Of a stretch of 64,000 bases of DNA, positions 1 to 8,076 are shown one piece after another (the first letter of the stretch is position 1; the number at the start of each line of letters is the position of its first letter). The notes under the pieces were generated by a model, which was given only the letters and a program-made list of their open reading frames with translations, had not been told where the DNA came from and did no database searches. Where the stretch lies: the NCBI GenBank assembly GCA_003278525.1, contig QCEQ01000003.1:1-64000 (forward strand). Direction: 5' to 3'. The position numbers and the translations under genes are program-made. Source of the DNA: Prochlorococcus sp. AG-355-P16 (lineage in GTDB: Bacteria > Cyanobacteriota > Cyanobacteriia > PCC-6307 > Cyanobiaceae).

Positions 1-96
1 GTTCCAATTGCAATTGTCTCGTTGGGAGCGAATAGAGATCAAACTATAGTAATTGAAGACCCAATTCATGGTCCTAAAAGAGCACTGCTTAGGTAA
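1..96 (+). CDS. purA: Adenylosuccinate synthetase, C-terminal end (partial)
   Basis: This is the last 31 codons of a gene that begins before the window, open in frame 1 and ending in TAA. The translated tail ([16 protein letters not shown]...) matches the C-terminal strand of adenylosuccinate synthetase, where a G-x-(D/N)-R-x-x-T-I pattern follows the last conserved region. The enzyme joins IMP and aspartate with GTP in AMP synthesis. The next gene, a sugar or nucleoside kinase, starts 15 nt downstream on the same strand, so the two may be cotranscribed. The call rests on a short tail only. Confidence 0.8.
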   Translation, partial: VPIAIVSLGANRDQTIVIEDPIHGPKRALLR

Positions 97-111
97 TTTA
101 GTTCCAAATTA

Positions 112-1113
112 ATGAAGGAATCCTTTAGACATTTTGAACATAAAAAAGTTGATCTCATTGGTTTGGGCAACGCAATAGTAGATATCATTGTAAATATTGA
201 AGATGAGTTTCTTGAGATAAATAATCTGGATAAAGGATCAATGAATCTAATTAATTCTGATGAATCTCAGAGATTGTTAGAAAATTGCAAAGTGATCAAA
301 CAAATTTCAGGGGGGTCCTCAGCAAATACCGTTGTTTGTTTAGCAGAATTAGGTAATCATGTTCAGTTTATTGGAAGGGTGAAAAATGATCAATTTGGGG
401 ATTTCTTTTCTGACGATATAAAAAAAAGTAAAACTATATTTAATACTCCACCTACTATTGAAGGTCCTCCAACAGCTCATTCAATCATTTTGGTTACACC
501 TGATGCGCAAAGAACTATGTGCACTTACCTAGGAGCATCTGTAGAGTTTGAACCAAAAGACATTGACTTTACTGTAATTAAGGAAAGTAAATACTTATAT
601 TTAGAAGGATATTTATGGGACAGCGAATTAGCTAAAAAAGCTTTTATTAAAGCCGCCCAAATTGCAAAACAATCTAATACAAAAATTATCCTTTCTTTGT
701 CTGATTCATTTTGTGTAGATAGACATCGTGTGAGTTTCTTGGAATTAATTTATGAATATGTAGATATTGTTTTTTGTAATGAATCCGAAGTGTTAAGTCT
801 ATTTAAAAATGATAAATTAGAAAGCTGCCAAGAAGACCTATCTTCCTTATGTGAATTAGTCATAGTAACTCTTGGGAGCAATGGTTCTCTGATCATTAAC
901 AAAAATAATGTTGAAATAATTGAGTCAATAACGAAAGGCAAGATTATTGATACTACAGGAGCTGGAGATATCTATGCGGGAGGATTTATCCATGGATTAA
1001 TAAACAATTGTTCCCTCAAAAAATGCGGAGAGATAGCCTCAATTTGTGCGGGGCAAATAATTACCCAATTAGGATCTAGAACAGATATTGATCTTAAAGA
1101 GTTAATAAAATAG
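112..1113 (+). CDS. PfkB-family carbohydrate/adenosine kinase
   Basis: The 333-residue protein is a ribokinase/PfkB-fold kinase. The N-terminal GLGNAIVDI segment (about residues 18-26), the GGSSANT glycine signature (about 67-73) and the C-terminal DTTGAGDIYAGGF anion-hole and catalytic-Asp motif (about 280-292) are all present. The family phosphorylates sugars or nucleosides with ATP. The opening segment resembles adenosine kinase-like members annotated in cyanobacteria, but the substrate cannot be read from sequence. It lies directly after purA, which would suit a purine-salvage role; that is inference. Length is normal and no key motif is missing. Confidence 0.85.
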   Translation: MKESFRHFEHKKVDLIGLGNAIVDIIVNIEDEFLEINNLDKGSMNLINSDESQRLLENCKVIKQISGGSSANTVVCLAELGNHVQFIGRVKNDQFGDFFSDDIKKSKTIFNTPPTIEGPPTAHSIILVTPDAQRTMCTYLGASVEFEPKDIDFTVIKESKYLYLEGYLWDSELAKKAFIKAAQIAKQSNTKIILSLSDSFCVDRHRVSFLELIYEYVDIVFCNESEVLSLFKNDKLESCQEDLSSLCELVIVTLGSNGSLIINKNNVEIIESITKGKIIDTTGAGDIYAGGFIHGLINNCSLKKCGEIASICAGQIITQLGSRTDIDLKELIK

Positions 1114-1119
1114 ATTTAA

Positions 1120-1425
1120 TCAAATAGTCTTATTAAACCAATCATAATATTTCATCTCAGAATGGTATTTTTTGTAAATAATTTGAGGGACATCATATGT
1201 GGAATTTTTATTTACGAAATCAATTAAAGAATCTTTAAATTCTAGTTTACTTTTTATTATGATTTCAAACTCTTTAGTTTCTTCAATATCATCATCCCAT
1301 TTGTAAACTGAAAAAATTTGCTTTATCGAAACACAAGCTGCAAGTTTATTTTGTATTAGTAATTTAGCCATTAGCAAAGCATTTGCTTTACTTGATTCAG
1401 TTGTGATCATAACTAATACATCCAT
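1120..1425 (-). CDS. cutA: CutA1-like divalent-ion tolerance protein
   Basis: At 101 residues this is the usual size of CutA1, a small trimeric protein with a ferredoxin-like fold. The core KLAACVSI segment (residues 27-34), the central EIIIKSK strand and the VPQIIYKKY...YYDWF C-terminus match the family. CutA is historically linked to copper tolerance, but its biochemical role is unsettled; in cyanobacteria a PII-like signalling role has also been discussed. It converges on the PfkB-type kinase with a 6-nt gap and is followed on the same strand, after 13 nt, by the precorrin reductase gene upstream of it. Confidence 0.88.
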   Translation of the reverse strand: MDVLVMITTESSKANALLMAKLLIQNKLAACVSIKQIFSVYKWDDDIEETKEFEIIIKSKLEFKDSLIDFVNKNSTYDVPQIIYKKYHSEMKYYDWFNKTI

Positions 1426-1438
1426 AATGAATTAAACA

Positions 1439-2236
1439 TCAATATTTTTTAATTATGTGATTTATCAAATTTTGATATTGATCAAAAGAGTAAGAATAAT
1501 CATTTTTAACTTTCGGCCTTTTCACCAAAAATAACTTCATCTTACTTCCAGAAACTATACTCTCCCAGTTTTTCTGAGAATAACTTCCAGATTCTCTGCA
1601 TAGAACATAATCTATCTCCCAAAAATCACAAAGTTTTTTTTCTAAAATGCTTTTATTATTTTTAGTCGGTTCAAGTATCGCTATGTTTGAATTTTTAATA
1701 CGTGATCCAAAAGCTTTAGTTATACTTTCAAAAGTTGGAAGTACCCTTGTAAATACATTTGCTTTACAATTCATATAATAACTTGCTGTATCATTAAGGA
1801 ATCTTGATCCTATTGCAAGAAGAATATTCTTATTCTCAATATCGACATTATTTATATCCTTTAAATGATCAATATAAAAAAAATTATTAGTGTTATTTAT
1901 TAGTGATTTCCTCTCAAAAAGTAAGAGAGGTTTATTAATCTCTTTACATGCATCATTAAGATTTTTAGAAATTATTATGGCGAAGGGATGAGTAGCATCT
2001 ACAACGCATGTGATTTTATTTTTATTTATGAAATTAATTATTTGATCTTTATTATTTAATTTCCCCGTAATGATATGTAACTTTGGATTCTCAATATAAG
2101 CTTGCCCTGCTTTATAAGTTAAAACACTTGCAAAGACTGAATAATTAAGTTCAAGAAGCCTATTAGCTATTACAGGTCCATCCGAAGTTCCTGATAGGAT
2201 CCAAACATTTTTATAGCAATTTCCTTGATTCTGCAT
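1439..2236 (-). CDS. cobK: Precorrin-6A reductase
   Basis: The 265-residue protein belongs to the CobK/CbiJ family, which reduces precorrin-6A with NADPH during corrin ring synthesis. Visible family features are the N-terminal ILSGTSDGPVIANRL segment (about 13-27), the VVDATHPFA motif (about 96-104) and the LLAIGSRFLND segment in the C-terminal half. It probably forms a minus-strand pair with cutA (13-nt gap) and is divergent from ssb with only 28 nt between starts. The window also holds cobM and a CobT-like gene, supporting a working cobalamin-type pathway. AT-rich codon use matches the neighbours. Confidence 0.88.
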   Translation of the reverse strand: MQNQGNCYKNVWILSGTSDGPVIANRLLELNYSVFASVLTYKAGQAYIENPKLHIITGKLNNKDQIINFINKNKITCVVDATHPFAIIISKNLNDACKEINKPLLLFERKSLINNTNNFFYIDHLKDINNVDIENKNILLAIGSRFLNDTASYYMNCKANVFTRVLPTFESITKAFGSRIKNSNIAILEPTKNNKSILEKKLCDFWEIDYVLCRESGSYSQKNWESIVSGSKMKLFLVKRPKVKNDYSYSFDQYQNLINHIIKKY

Positions 2237-2264
2237 CAGTATGTCTTTAATTAAATAGTAAATA

Positions 2265-2690
2265 ATGAATCATTGTTTAATTCAGGCGGTCATTAATAGC
2301 GCTCCCGAAATGAGGTACACCAAAGAAAACCAAACTCCAATTGCAGAAATGATTGTTAATTTTAAAGGATTACGTAGTGAAGATCCAACCAGAGATCTCA
2401 AGATCATAGGATGGGGAAACATTGCCCAAGAAATGGTAGATGAACTAAAGGAGGGGCAAAATATTGTTATTGAGGGACGTCTAAAGATGAATTCTGTCAC
2501 TAGAAAAGACGGAACGAAAGAAAAGCAACCAGAACTAACAGCTTCAAAAATTCATCAAATATCACCAGTTGATGTTATTAAGTCTGATCAAAAAGAAAAT
2601 AATGAGTCACTTGAAAATAAAGGAACCGCCCAAAAATCTAGTTGGGATAGTTCACCTTTAGTACCTGAAGTTGACGAAATACCTTTTTAA
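2265..2690 (+). CDS. ssb: Single-stranded DNA-binding protein
   Basis: The 141-residue protein has an OB-fold over roughly residues 1-105, including the KIIGWGNIAQEMVDELKEGQNIVIEGRL core. A short flexible linker follows, and the acidic tail ends DEIPF, the partner-docking tip typical of bacterial SSB. It coats single-stranded DNA and recruits replication and repair proteins. It is slightly shorter than the E. coli protein because the linker is reduced. It starts 28 nt from the divergent cobK start and converges on a small unknown gene with 1 nt between stops. The helicase gene priA, a known SSB partner, lies about 5 kb away. Confidence 0.92.
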   Translation: MNHCLIQAVINSAPEMRYTKENQTPIAEMIVNFKGLRSEDPTRDLKIIGWGNIAQEMVDELKEGQNIVIEGRLKMNSVTRKDGTKEKQPELTASKIHQISPVDVIKSDQKENNESLENKGTAQKSSWDSSPLVPEVDEIPF

Positions 2691-2691
2691 A

Positions 2692-2901
2692 TCAAATATC
2701 AACATTATTTTCTTGAACGCTTATAATTAATTTGCTTATTTTTCTTTCAAGCGCGGCAAGGTCCCTTCTGATATCTGGCCATTTACCCTTATCTAAATTT
2801 TCTAATAACCATGCTCTATCTCGATCAAGTTTGAAAATTAAATCTTCTTGATTCGCAGTATTAAGATCTTGCATAATACTTATTAGCCCATTTAAAATCA
2901 T
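2692..2901 (-). CDS. Conserved small protein of unknown function (69 aa)
   Basis: I do not recognise a named family. The ORF encodes up to 69 residues, charged and probably helical, with the segment LDRDRAWLLENLDKGKWPDIRRDLAALERKISKLI. An internal Met at residue 10 (MQDLNTANQ) is an equally good start, because the first nine residues (MILNGLISI) are unlike the rest. The ORF is tightly packed: convergent with ssb on one side and 14 nt from the divergent DUF2854-like start on the other. The balanced composition and dense packing suggest a real gene. Confidence 0.65.
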   Translation of the reverse strand: MILNGLISIMQDLNTANQEDLIFKLDRDRAWLLENLDKGKWPDIRRDLAALERKISKLIISVQENNVDI

Positions 2902-2915
2902 TCTACTAAATCAAA

Positions 2916-3446
2916 ATGAAGAAATACTTGTCGCCTGGAAACTTAATCGTAACCGCTGGGGGTATATTAGCTTTTGTTGGGATGACTGCTTATTTTACAG
3001 ACTCAGTGAATTTAAGTGTGCCCACTTTTTTTTATGGAGTACCTATTTTTCTAATTGGATTAGGTTTAAAGACTTCCGAAATACCTCCTGTAGAGTTGTA
3101 TGACAAGACAAATTTTGCAAAAAATGAATTTAATAGACCAAAAGAATTAACAGCACTAGTTAAAGATGTTACGAGATGGAGGTATGGGATAAAAGCTCAT
3201 CTTGAATCTTCATTAGAATCTTTAAATTTGTGGGACGAGGATAATCCACCTCAACTAATAGAAGTAGAAGAAATTACAAAGGAAGAAAAAAATGGCCTAA
3301 GAATGCGTTTCGAATTAAACGCTGTTCCTCTAGAAAAATGGATTGAAAAACAAGAAAGATTAAACAGGTTTTTCGTCAAAGGTCTTGAATCAGAATTTAT
3401 TATCCACGATAATAAAAAAGAATTTGATTTTATTCTCTTTTATTAA
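2916..3446 (+). CDS. DUF2854-type membrane-anchored protein
   Basis: The 176-residue protein opens with two hydrophobic segments separated by a short turn (about residues 8-25 and 36-52; NLIVTAGGILAFVGM... and ...FFYGVPIFLIGLGL). A soluble, charged C-terminal domain follows. This arrangement and the GVPIFLIGLGLK(T/S)EIPP stretch resemble the cyanobacterial and plastid DUF2854 family, whose function is unknown. It precedes argB by 64 nt on the same strand. I infer a thylakoid or plasma-membrane location with the C-terminal domain in the cytoplasm, based only on the hydrophobic hairpin. Confidence 0.7.
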   Translation: MKKYLSPGNLIVTAGGILAFVGMTAYFTDSVNLSVPTFFYGVPIFLIGLGLKTSEIPPVELYDKTNFAKNEFNRPKELTALVKDVTRWRYGIKAHLESSLESLNLWDEDNPPQLIEVEEITKEEKNGLRMRFELNAVPLEKWIEKQERLNRFFVKGLESEFIIHDNKKEFDFILFY

Positions 3447-3510
3447 ATATAGGGATATATTTGTAGAAACCTAATTTCTTAATTCAATCAAGTTTTAATG
3501 ATTTTTAATA

Positions 3511-4362
3511 ATGAATGATTCTCAAAGAGTATCAATATTAAGCGAAGCACTTCCATATATACAAAGTTTCTCAGGCAGAAAAATTGTTATCAAATATGGT
3601 GGTTCTGTAATGGAGAATGATGATTTAAAAAATGCTTTTTTTAGAGATATAGCACTTTTATCAACAGTGGGGGTTTGTCCGATAGTAATTCATGGAGGCG
3701 GGCCCGAGATTAATAATTGGTTAAAGAAATTAGAAATTTCTCCTAAATTCGAAAATGGATTAAGAATTACTGATCACAAAACAATGGAAGTTGTTGAGAT
3801 GGTTCTAATGGGTAGGGTTAACAAACAAATTGTAAAAGGCATTAATAAAACAGGATCTTTAGCTGTTGGAATTTCAGGTCTTGATGGGAACTTAATTCAG
3901 TCTAGAGAATTAGGAGATGGGAGTCATGGTTTAGTAGGAGAGGTCACAAAAATAAATCCTGAAATATTAGATCCTCTTATTTCTAAAGGATATATCCCTA
4001 TTATCTCTAGCATTGGATCAACCATGGAGGGTATTTCCCATAATATTAATGCAGATTTTGTGGCTGGAGAAATTGCTGCTGCAATAAATGCAGAAAAACT
4101 TATTCTTCTTACTGATACTCAAGGGATTTTAAAAGAAAAAGATAACAAAAATAGTCTTGTTGAGAAAACGAATCTCAAAGAGGCAAGAGATTTTATTGAT
4201 AAAAAAATTGTGACTGAAGGTATGGTTCCAAAGACAGAATGCTGTATAAGAGCCTTAGCACAAGGAGTCAAAGCTGCTCACATAATCGATGGGAGAGTAG
4301 AACATTCATTACTTCTTGAGATTTTTACAAATTCCGGTGTAGGTACAATGATAGTGGCCTAA
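3511..4362 (+). CDS. argB: N-acetylglutamate kinase
   Basis: The 283-residue amino-acid-kinase-fold protein phosphorylates N-acetyl-L-glutamate, the controlled step of arginine synthesis. The KYGGSVM phosphate-binding loop (about 28-34), [12 protein letters not shown] substrate loop (about 66-77), [19 protein letters not shown] segment (about 178-196) and [12 protein letters not shown]-binding strand are all present. In cyanobacteria the enzyme is relieved of arginine feedback by PII; that is family knowledge and nothing here tests it. It is followed after 3 nt by the DUF3153-type gene, suggesting cotranscription. Confidence 0.95.
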   Translation: MNDSQRVSILSEALPYIQSFSGRKIVIKYGGSVMENDDLKNAFFRDIALLSTVGVCPIVIHGGGPEINNWLKKLEISPKFENGLRITDHKTMEVVEMVLMGRVNKQIVKGINKTGSLAVGISGLDGNLIQSRELGDGSHGLVGEVTKINPEILDPLISKGYIPIISSIGSTMEGISHNINADFVAGEIAAAINAEKLILLTDTQGILKEKDNKNSLVEKTNLKEARDFIDKKIVTEGMVPKTECCIRALAQGVKAAHIIDGRVEHSLLLEIFTNSGVGTMIVA

Positions 4363-4365
4363 CCA

Positions 4366-5475
4366 ATGAAAACTTATGAGCAAGTTTTAGAAACAGTGGA
4401 ACTTGCTTTATATAAAGGTGAGTATCAATATTGTATTGAATTTCTATTGCCCATAATCGAATCGTTCCCTTTATCAACTAAAGAAGGAACAAATTTAAGA
4501 ACAATTTTAATTACTGCTCTTTGCGGTATTAATAAAAAGGAGGAGGCCAAAAGATTTTGTAAAGAACTACTAAAATCTCACGATAATAAGACGAGAGAAA
4601 ATGCAAAATATTTGATGGAAGTTATAGATTCTCCTGACATTAAAAAGCCAGAAAACTGGAACGTGCAGTTTGAAAGCGACCCATCAATAAATAAAAAATC
4701 TCTTAACTCACTACGCAAAAAAAAAGAAGTATTGGAGAAAAAGAAATTTATTAATGTTACTGAGAATCCAACTGGTGAAACAAAACCCTTTCAGAAAGGC
4801 TTTTCACTGATCATTTTTTTAATACTATTATTATTAATACCACTCTTAAGCGGATGCGTAAAAGTTGAGGAAACTCTTGATCTTAGTGAACTTGATTCAA
4901 TAACCAATAGTTTTGTGATAGAAAGTAAATACATAAATAAATTTCCTTGGCAATTAAAATTTCAAGAGAAAATGAAAGATATTTTTCCCGATTCAGAAAT
5001 TGAACAAGACGAGTCAACTTTTTCTCTGAAACATAAAAATCTCAATCTAGAAGATACAAAGCAAGTTCTTAAAATTACCCAAAATAACGCTGGAGAATTA
5101 GCAGGGGTATCAACAAATATAGACATTAGTACTACTCAAAAAAACTTCATTTTTTTTAAAAAATACTTTTACAGGATAGATTTGGATCTAAATTCTATTC
5201 AGGGTGTTGATAATTTAGAACTAATTTTCAAAATTATTCACCCAGGTAAAGCTACCCTTATTAGTAAAAATAATTCCAATTTAGAAATTAAAAAAAATCT
5301 AATAACTTGGAATCTACATCAAGGTCAGATAAATAGTCTTGAATTTTCTTTCTGGAGCCTCAATAAACTTTTGATTGGGATATCTACTATTTTTACAATA
5401 ATAATATTTGCTTACATATTAAGGTTCAATAGATTTAAATTAGGTACAGATCTGCCTCAACTTCCACCAATGTAA
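4366..5475 (+). CDS. DUF3153-type membrane protein with helical N-terminal domain
   Basis: The 369-residue protein has three visible parts. An N-terminal helical domain (about 1-90) contains TPR-like spacing (ELALYKGEYQYCIEFLLPIIES). A lysine-rich linker leads to a hydrophobic segment ending LLSGC (about 144-162). A likely extracytoplasmic domain follows, then a second membrane segment near residues 333-352 and a short cytoplasmic tail. The central region starting CVKVEETLDL resembles DUF3153, a cyanobacterial family of unknown role usually found as a short lipoprotein; the added N-terminal domain is notable. It sits 3 nt after argB and meets priA stop to stop. Confidence 0.65.
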   Translation: MKTYEQVLETVELALYKGEYQYCIEFLLPIIESFPLSTKEGTNLRTILITALCGINKKEEAKRFCKELLKSHDNKTRENAKYLMEVIDSPDIKKPENWNVQFESDPSINKKSLNSLRKKKEVLEKKKFINVTENPTGETKPFQKGFSLIIFLILLLLIPLLSGCVKVEETLDLSELDSITNSFVIESKYINKFPWQLKFQEKMKDIFPDSEIEQDESTFSLKHKNLNLEDTKQVLKITQNNAGELAGVSTNIDISTTQKNFIFFKKYFYRIDLDLNSIQGVDNLELIFKIIHPGKATLISKNNSNLEIKKNLITWNLHQGQINSLEFSFWSLNKLLIGISTIFTIIIFAYILRFNRFKLGTDLPQLPPM

Positions 5476-7752
5476 TTACAACTCAGCTGGATTAATATCA
5501 ATTGTTAAAAAAACATTTTTTGGGATAAGTTTCCATAATATTGATCTATCAGGTAAAGGTATTTTTGTTCCTTCAGGACCATGCATCAATATCTGCCATC
5601 TAAATTTTTTACCGACTTTAGCAATTAAACAAGGCGCAGGTCCAATTAATGTCCAGTTCCTTTTCTCACAAAAATTGAGTAGATATTTTGCTATTTTGTT
5701 TGAAATTGATTCAGTTAATTCATAATTTTCACCTGATAATTTAAGAAGGCAAATCGCGCAAAATGGAAATAAATTAGAATTTTTTCTTAATCTCGAGTTG
5801 TCAATTAAGAATCTTTCATAATCTCTTTTTTTAAGATAAGAAATTACCGGATGGTTAGGTTTATATGTTTGAAAAATTACTTTTCCTTTTTTTTGAGCCC
5901 TGCCCGCTCTGCCAGCTAGTTGCAAAAACAATTGTAATGATTTTTCTTCTGCCGAAATATCTGGGCGATGAAGCAATCCATCTGCTGCAATAACTACTGA
6001 AAGAGTAATATTTGGGATATCAATCCCTTTTGCTAACATTTGAGTCCCCACAAGAATATCAGCATCACCCTTAGAAAACTTTGAGAGAATATGTCTATGA
6101 CCATCCTTTCCTGAAGTTGTATCTCGATCAAAGCGAAGAACTCTTAAGTCAGGAAATTCTTCATTTAAAAACTCTATGACCCTTTGCGTCCCTATTCCAA
6201 AAGGTTTAAAGGCAGTTGAATGACAATCTGGGCAGCGATTAATCAATCTCGATTTATGGTCGCACCAATGACAGCTTAACCATTTTTTTCCTTGTGAACC
6301 GAGATGCACTGATAAAGGAATGTCACAGTTGGGGCAATTTATTAAATATCCACAATTCCTACAACTTAAAAACCCACTATGCCCCCTCCTAGGGATCAAA
6401 ATTATTGCCTGCTCATTTTTCAAGCGTAGTTGAGGAAGCAATTGTAATAATTCATTGGAAAAAATTTTAATATTTCCCTTCTTGAACTCATCCCGCATAT
6501 CAATAATTCTTATTTCGGGAGTCTCATTACTGGATATCCTTTTAATCATTCTTACCAATTTAAAATTCTTTTCAAAAATACACTTTTTCCAAGTATTCAT
6601 TGATGGGGTGGCACTCCCAAAAATTAACTTTGCAGAATTCCTTTTTACCATTTGAATAGCAATCTCTCTTGCGTCATAACAAGGCATAGGGCTATCTTGT
6701 TTGTATGAAATATCATGTTCTTCATCCAATATTATTAATCCAAGATTTCTAATTGGAAGAAAAACTGCGGACCTTGTTCCTATTACTATTAAAGGTTCAT
6801 CAGCATCAATAATTTTCTTCCAAACTAAAGTTCTATGACTGGAAGAACAATTACTATGATATTCATAAACAACATTATTAAATCGCCGACTAAACCTATC
6901 AATAAGTTGAGGAATTAACCCAATCTCTGGGGCGAGTATCAAACAGCTTTTTTTCTTAAGAAATTGATCCTCAGCAATTCTCATATAGACTTCTGTTTTT
7001 CCTGAACCTGTTTCGCCCCACAAAAGTAGAGCATCTCCTGGTTTCATTGTTTTAAATTCTTGAAATGCAATTTTTTGCTCATTTGTATGATTTGGTTTCT
7101 TCGTTGAAATATGATCATTAACAAAGGAATTTAATTTAGTATTTATATTTTTTTTTCTTTTAGATTTAACAAGATAATTTTTATTGACCATTGAGTTAAT
7201 CAGATTATGGTTAAAACCAAACTTTATTAATTCACTTTGCCAATTACCTTTTTCAGGCAAATTATTTATTAAAAAAAATTCTTTTTCGGTTAATTTATTT
7301 TTCTTAATATCAAATTTTTTTTTAGTTTCAATCCATATTTGATCTTTTAAACCTTGAGAAATTTTCTTATATTTACCTATCCAGCCAGGAGGAAATGCAG
7401 TTTTAAACATTTTTAAATTACTAACCATATAAAAAGAGGCTAGGGACTCTATCCATTCTCTCCAAGAGTCATCAATTATTTTTTTCTGCAAAATACTTTC
7501 AATAAATAAATATTTTATACTTTTCTCTCTAGCATTATTTGATTCATTTTTATTAATTGTCAAATAGTTTTTTTTGGAGATCACCAACCCATTCAATAAT
7601 CTCCCTCTAAGTTTTACACACACAATATCCCCAACTTCTGCTCCAAGATTATTTCCATCTAAATAGTAAAAACTTTCATTACTACTGCCTGTATCAAGCA
7701 AAATTTCCAATTTGTAGGGGATATTTAATAACTGATTACTTGCCGGCTTCAA
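5476..7752 (-). CDS. priA: Primosomal replication-restart helicase PriA
   Basis: This 758-residue superfamily 2 helicase reloads the replicative helicase at stalled forks. Walker A (GETGSGKTE, about 244-252), the DEEH box (about 340-343), eight zinc-binding cysteines in four CxxC pairs (about 460-508) and the LAGRAGR motif VI (about 640) are all visible. The proposed start is TTG; residues from there match the PriA N-terminal DNA-binding domain (KLEILLDTGSSNESF...). The start overlaps the TGA of a 28-codon ORF just upstream (see 7749-7835), which may couple translation. A minus-strand promoter candidate lies at 7914-7942. Confidence 0.93.
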   Translation of the reverse strand: MKPASNQLLNIPYKLEILLDTGSSNESFYYLDGNNLGAEVGDIVCVKLRGRLLNGLVISKKNYLTINKNESNNAREKSIKYLFIESILQKKIIDDSWREWIESLASFYMVSNLKMFKTAFPPGWIGKYKKISQGLKDQIWIETKKKFDIKKNKLTEKEFFLINNLPEKGNWQSELIKFGFNHNLINSMVNKNYLVKSKRKKNINTKLNSFVNDHISTKKPNHTNEQKIAFQEFKTMKPGDALLLWGETGSGKTEVYMRIAEDQFLKKKSCLILAPEIGLIPQLIDRFSRRFNNVVYEYHSNCSSSHRTLVWKKIIDADEPLIVIGTRSAVFLPIRNLGLIILDEEHDISYKQDSPMPCYDAREIAIQMVKRNSAKLIFGSATPSMNTWKKCIFEKNFKLVRMIKRISSNETPEIRIIDMRDEFKKGNIKIFSNELLQLLPQLRLKNEQAIILIPRRGHSGFLSCRNCGYLINCPNCDIPLSVHLGSQGKKWLSCHWCDHKSRLINRCPDCHSTAFKPFGIGTQRVIEFLNEEFPDLRVLRFDRDTTSGKDGHRHILSKFSKGDADILVGTQMLAKGIDIPNITLSVVIAADGLLHRPDISAEEKSLQLFLQLAGRAGRAQKKGKVIFQTYKPNHPVISYLKKRDYERFLIDNSRLRKNSNLFPFCAICLLKLSGENYELTESISNKIAKYLLNFCEKRNWTLIGPAPCLIAKVGKKFRWQILMHGPEGTKIPLPDRSILWKLIPKNVFLTIDINPAEL

Positions 7753-7835
7753 AACTTTTTCTTAGTATTGGATTGTTGAACATTCCACAAAGTGTTTTTT
7801 GCACATTGTAAGTATCCTGCTCTTAAGGGAGACAT
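7749..7835 (-). CDS. Candidate small ORF directly upstream of priA (28 codons)
   Basis: This is too short for the ORF track. It reads MSPLRAGYLQCAKNTLWNVQQSNTKKKF and its TGA overlaps the TTG start of priA, a layout typical of translational coupling. The same frame stays open for about 26 codons further upstream (...GISQTGRSFFEFSVNDQSF), but I see no ATG, GTG or TTG there before a stop. The real product could therefore use a rare start, be a decayed gene tail, or be chance. The unbiased residue composition is unlike ordinary AT-rich spacer. No strong Shine-Dalgarno precedes the ATG. I do not recognise the protein. Confidence 0.4.
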   Translation of the reverse strand: MSPLRAGYLQCAKNTLWNVQQSNTKKKF

Positions 7836-7913
7836 GAAGCTTTGATCATTAACTGAAAATTCAAAAAATGATCTGCCTGTCTGAGAAATCCCAAGACTTT
7901 TTACTTTAGGTAA

Positions 7914-7942
7914 TCTATAGCACTATTTAAATTTTTCAACAA
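7914..7942 (-). promoter_or_regulatory. Candidate sigma70-type promoter for the priA transcript
   Basis: On the minus strand, TTGTTG (complement of 7937-7942) is followed after exactly 17 nt by TATAGA (complement of 7914-7919). Both boxes are close to the sigma70 consensus and the spacing is ideal. Transcription would begin near 7907 and give a leader of about 155 nt containing the small ORF before priA. AT-rich genomes produce such matches by chance, so this stays a prediction. Confidence 0.4.
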
Positions 7943-7945
7943 TTT

Positions 7946-7985
7946 AAAAAACTTTTTTATTCACATCATTAAAAAAGTTTTTTTT
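7946..7985. repeat. Perfect 14-bp inverted repeat with T tail between priA and rpoD
   Basis: The arms AAAAAACTTTTTTA (7946-7959) and TAAAAAAGTTTTTT (7970-7983) are exact reverse complements around a 10-nt loop, and the right arm continues into two more T residues. Read on the plus strand it looks like an intrinsic terminator, yet no plus-strand gene ends just before it. It may insulate the two divergent promoters, end a short unannotated RNA, or form a structure or protein site in the rpoD control region. The stem has only one G-C pair. Confidence 0.6.
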
Positions 7986-8063
7986 ACAAATTAACGGGAA
8001 AATTTACTACTAAATGTACAAATTAGCCCTAAATAAATTTTTATCTAGTTAAATTCACCGTAG

Positions 8064-8070
8064 AAAGGAG
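8064..8070 (+). promoter_or_regulatory. Strong ribosome binding site of rpoD
   Basis: The sequence AAAGGAG ends 6 nt before the ATG at 8077, close to the ideal anti-Shine-Dalgarno match and spacing. Most genes in this window lack such a site, so it fixes the rpoD start and suggests efficient translation. Confidence 0.75.
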
Positions 8071-8076
8071 TAAATC

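Larger units (their letters stand above)
7753..8076. other. priA/rpoD divergent control region (the only gene-poor stretch over 300 nt)
   Basis: This 324-nt stretch separates the divergent priA and rpoD genes. On the priA side it holds a small ORF reading into priA and a minus-strand promoter candidate. In the middle lies a perfect 14-bp inverted repeat. On the rpoD side the last 90 nt are very AT-rich and end in a strong Shine-Dalgarno site. I could not pick one clear promoter for rpoD: several TAAAT(A/G) -10-like hexamers exist (for example near 8011 and 8030) without a good -35. I see no tRNA or known riboswitch here. Confidence 0.7.

Noticed and set aside
1439-2264. Cobalamin riboswitch near cobK or the other corrin genes
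   Set aside because: The gaps before cobK (28 nt), cobM (none) and the CobT-like gene (11 nt) are too short for a B12 riboswitch.
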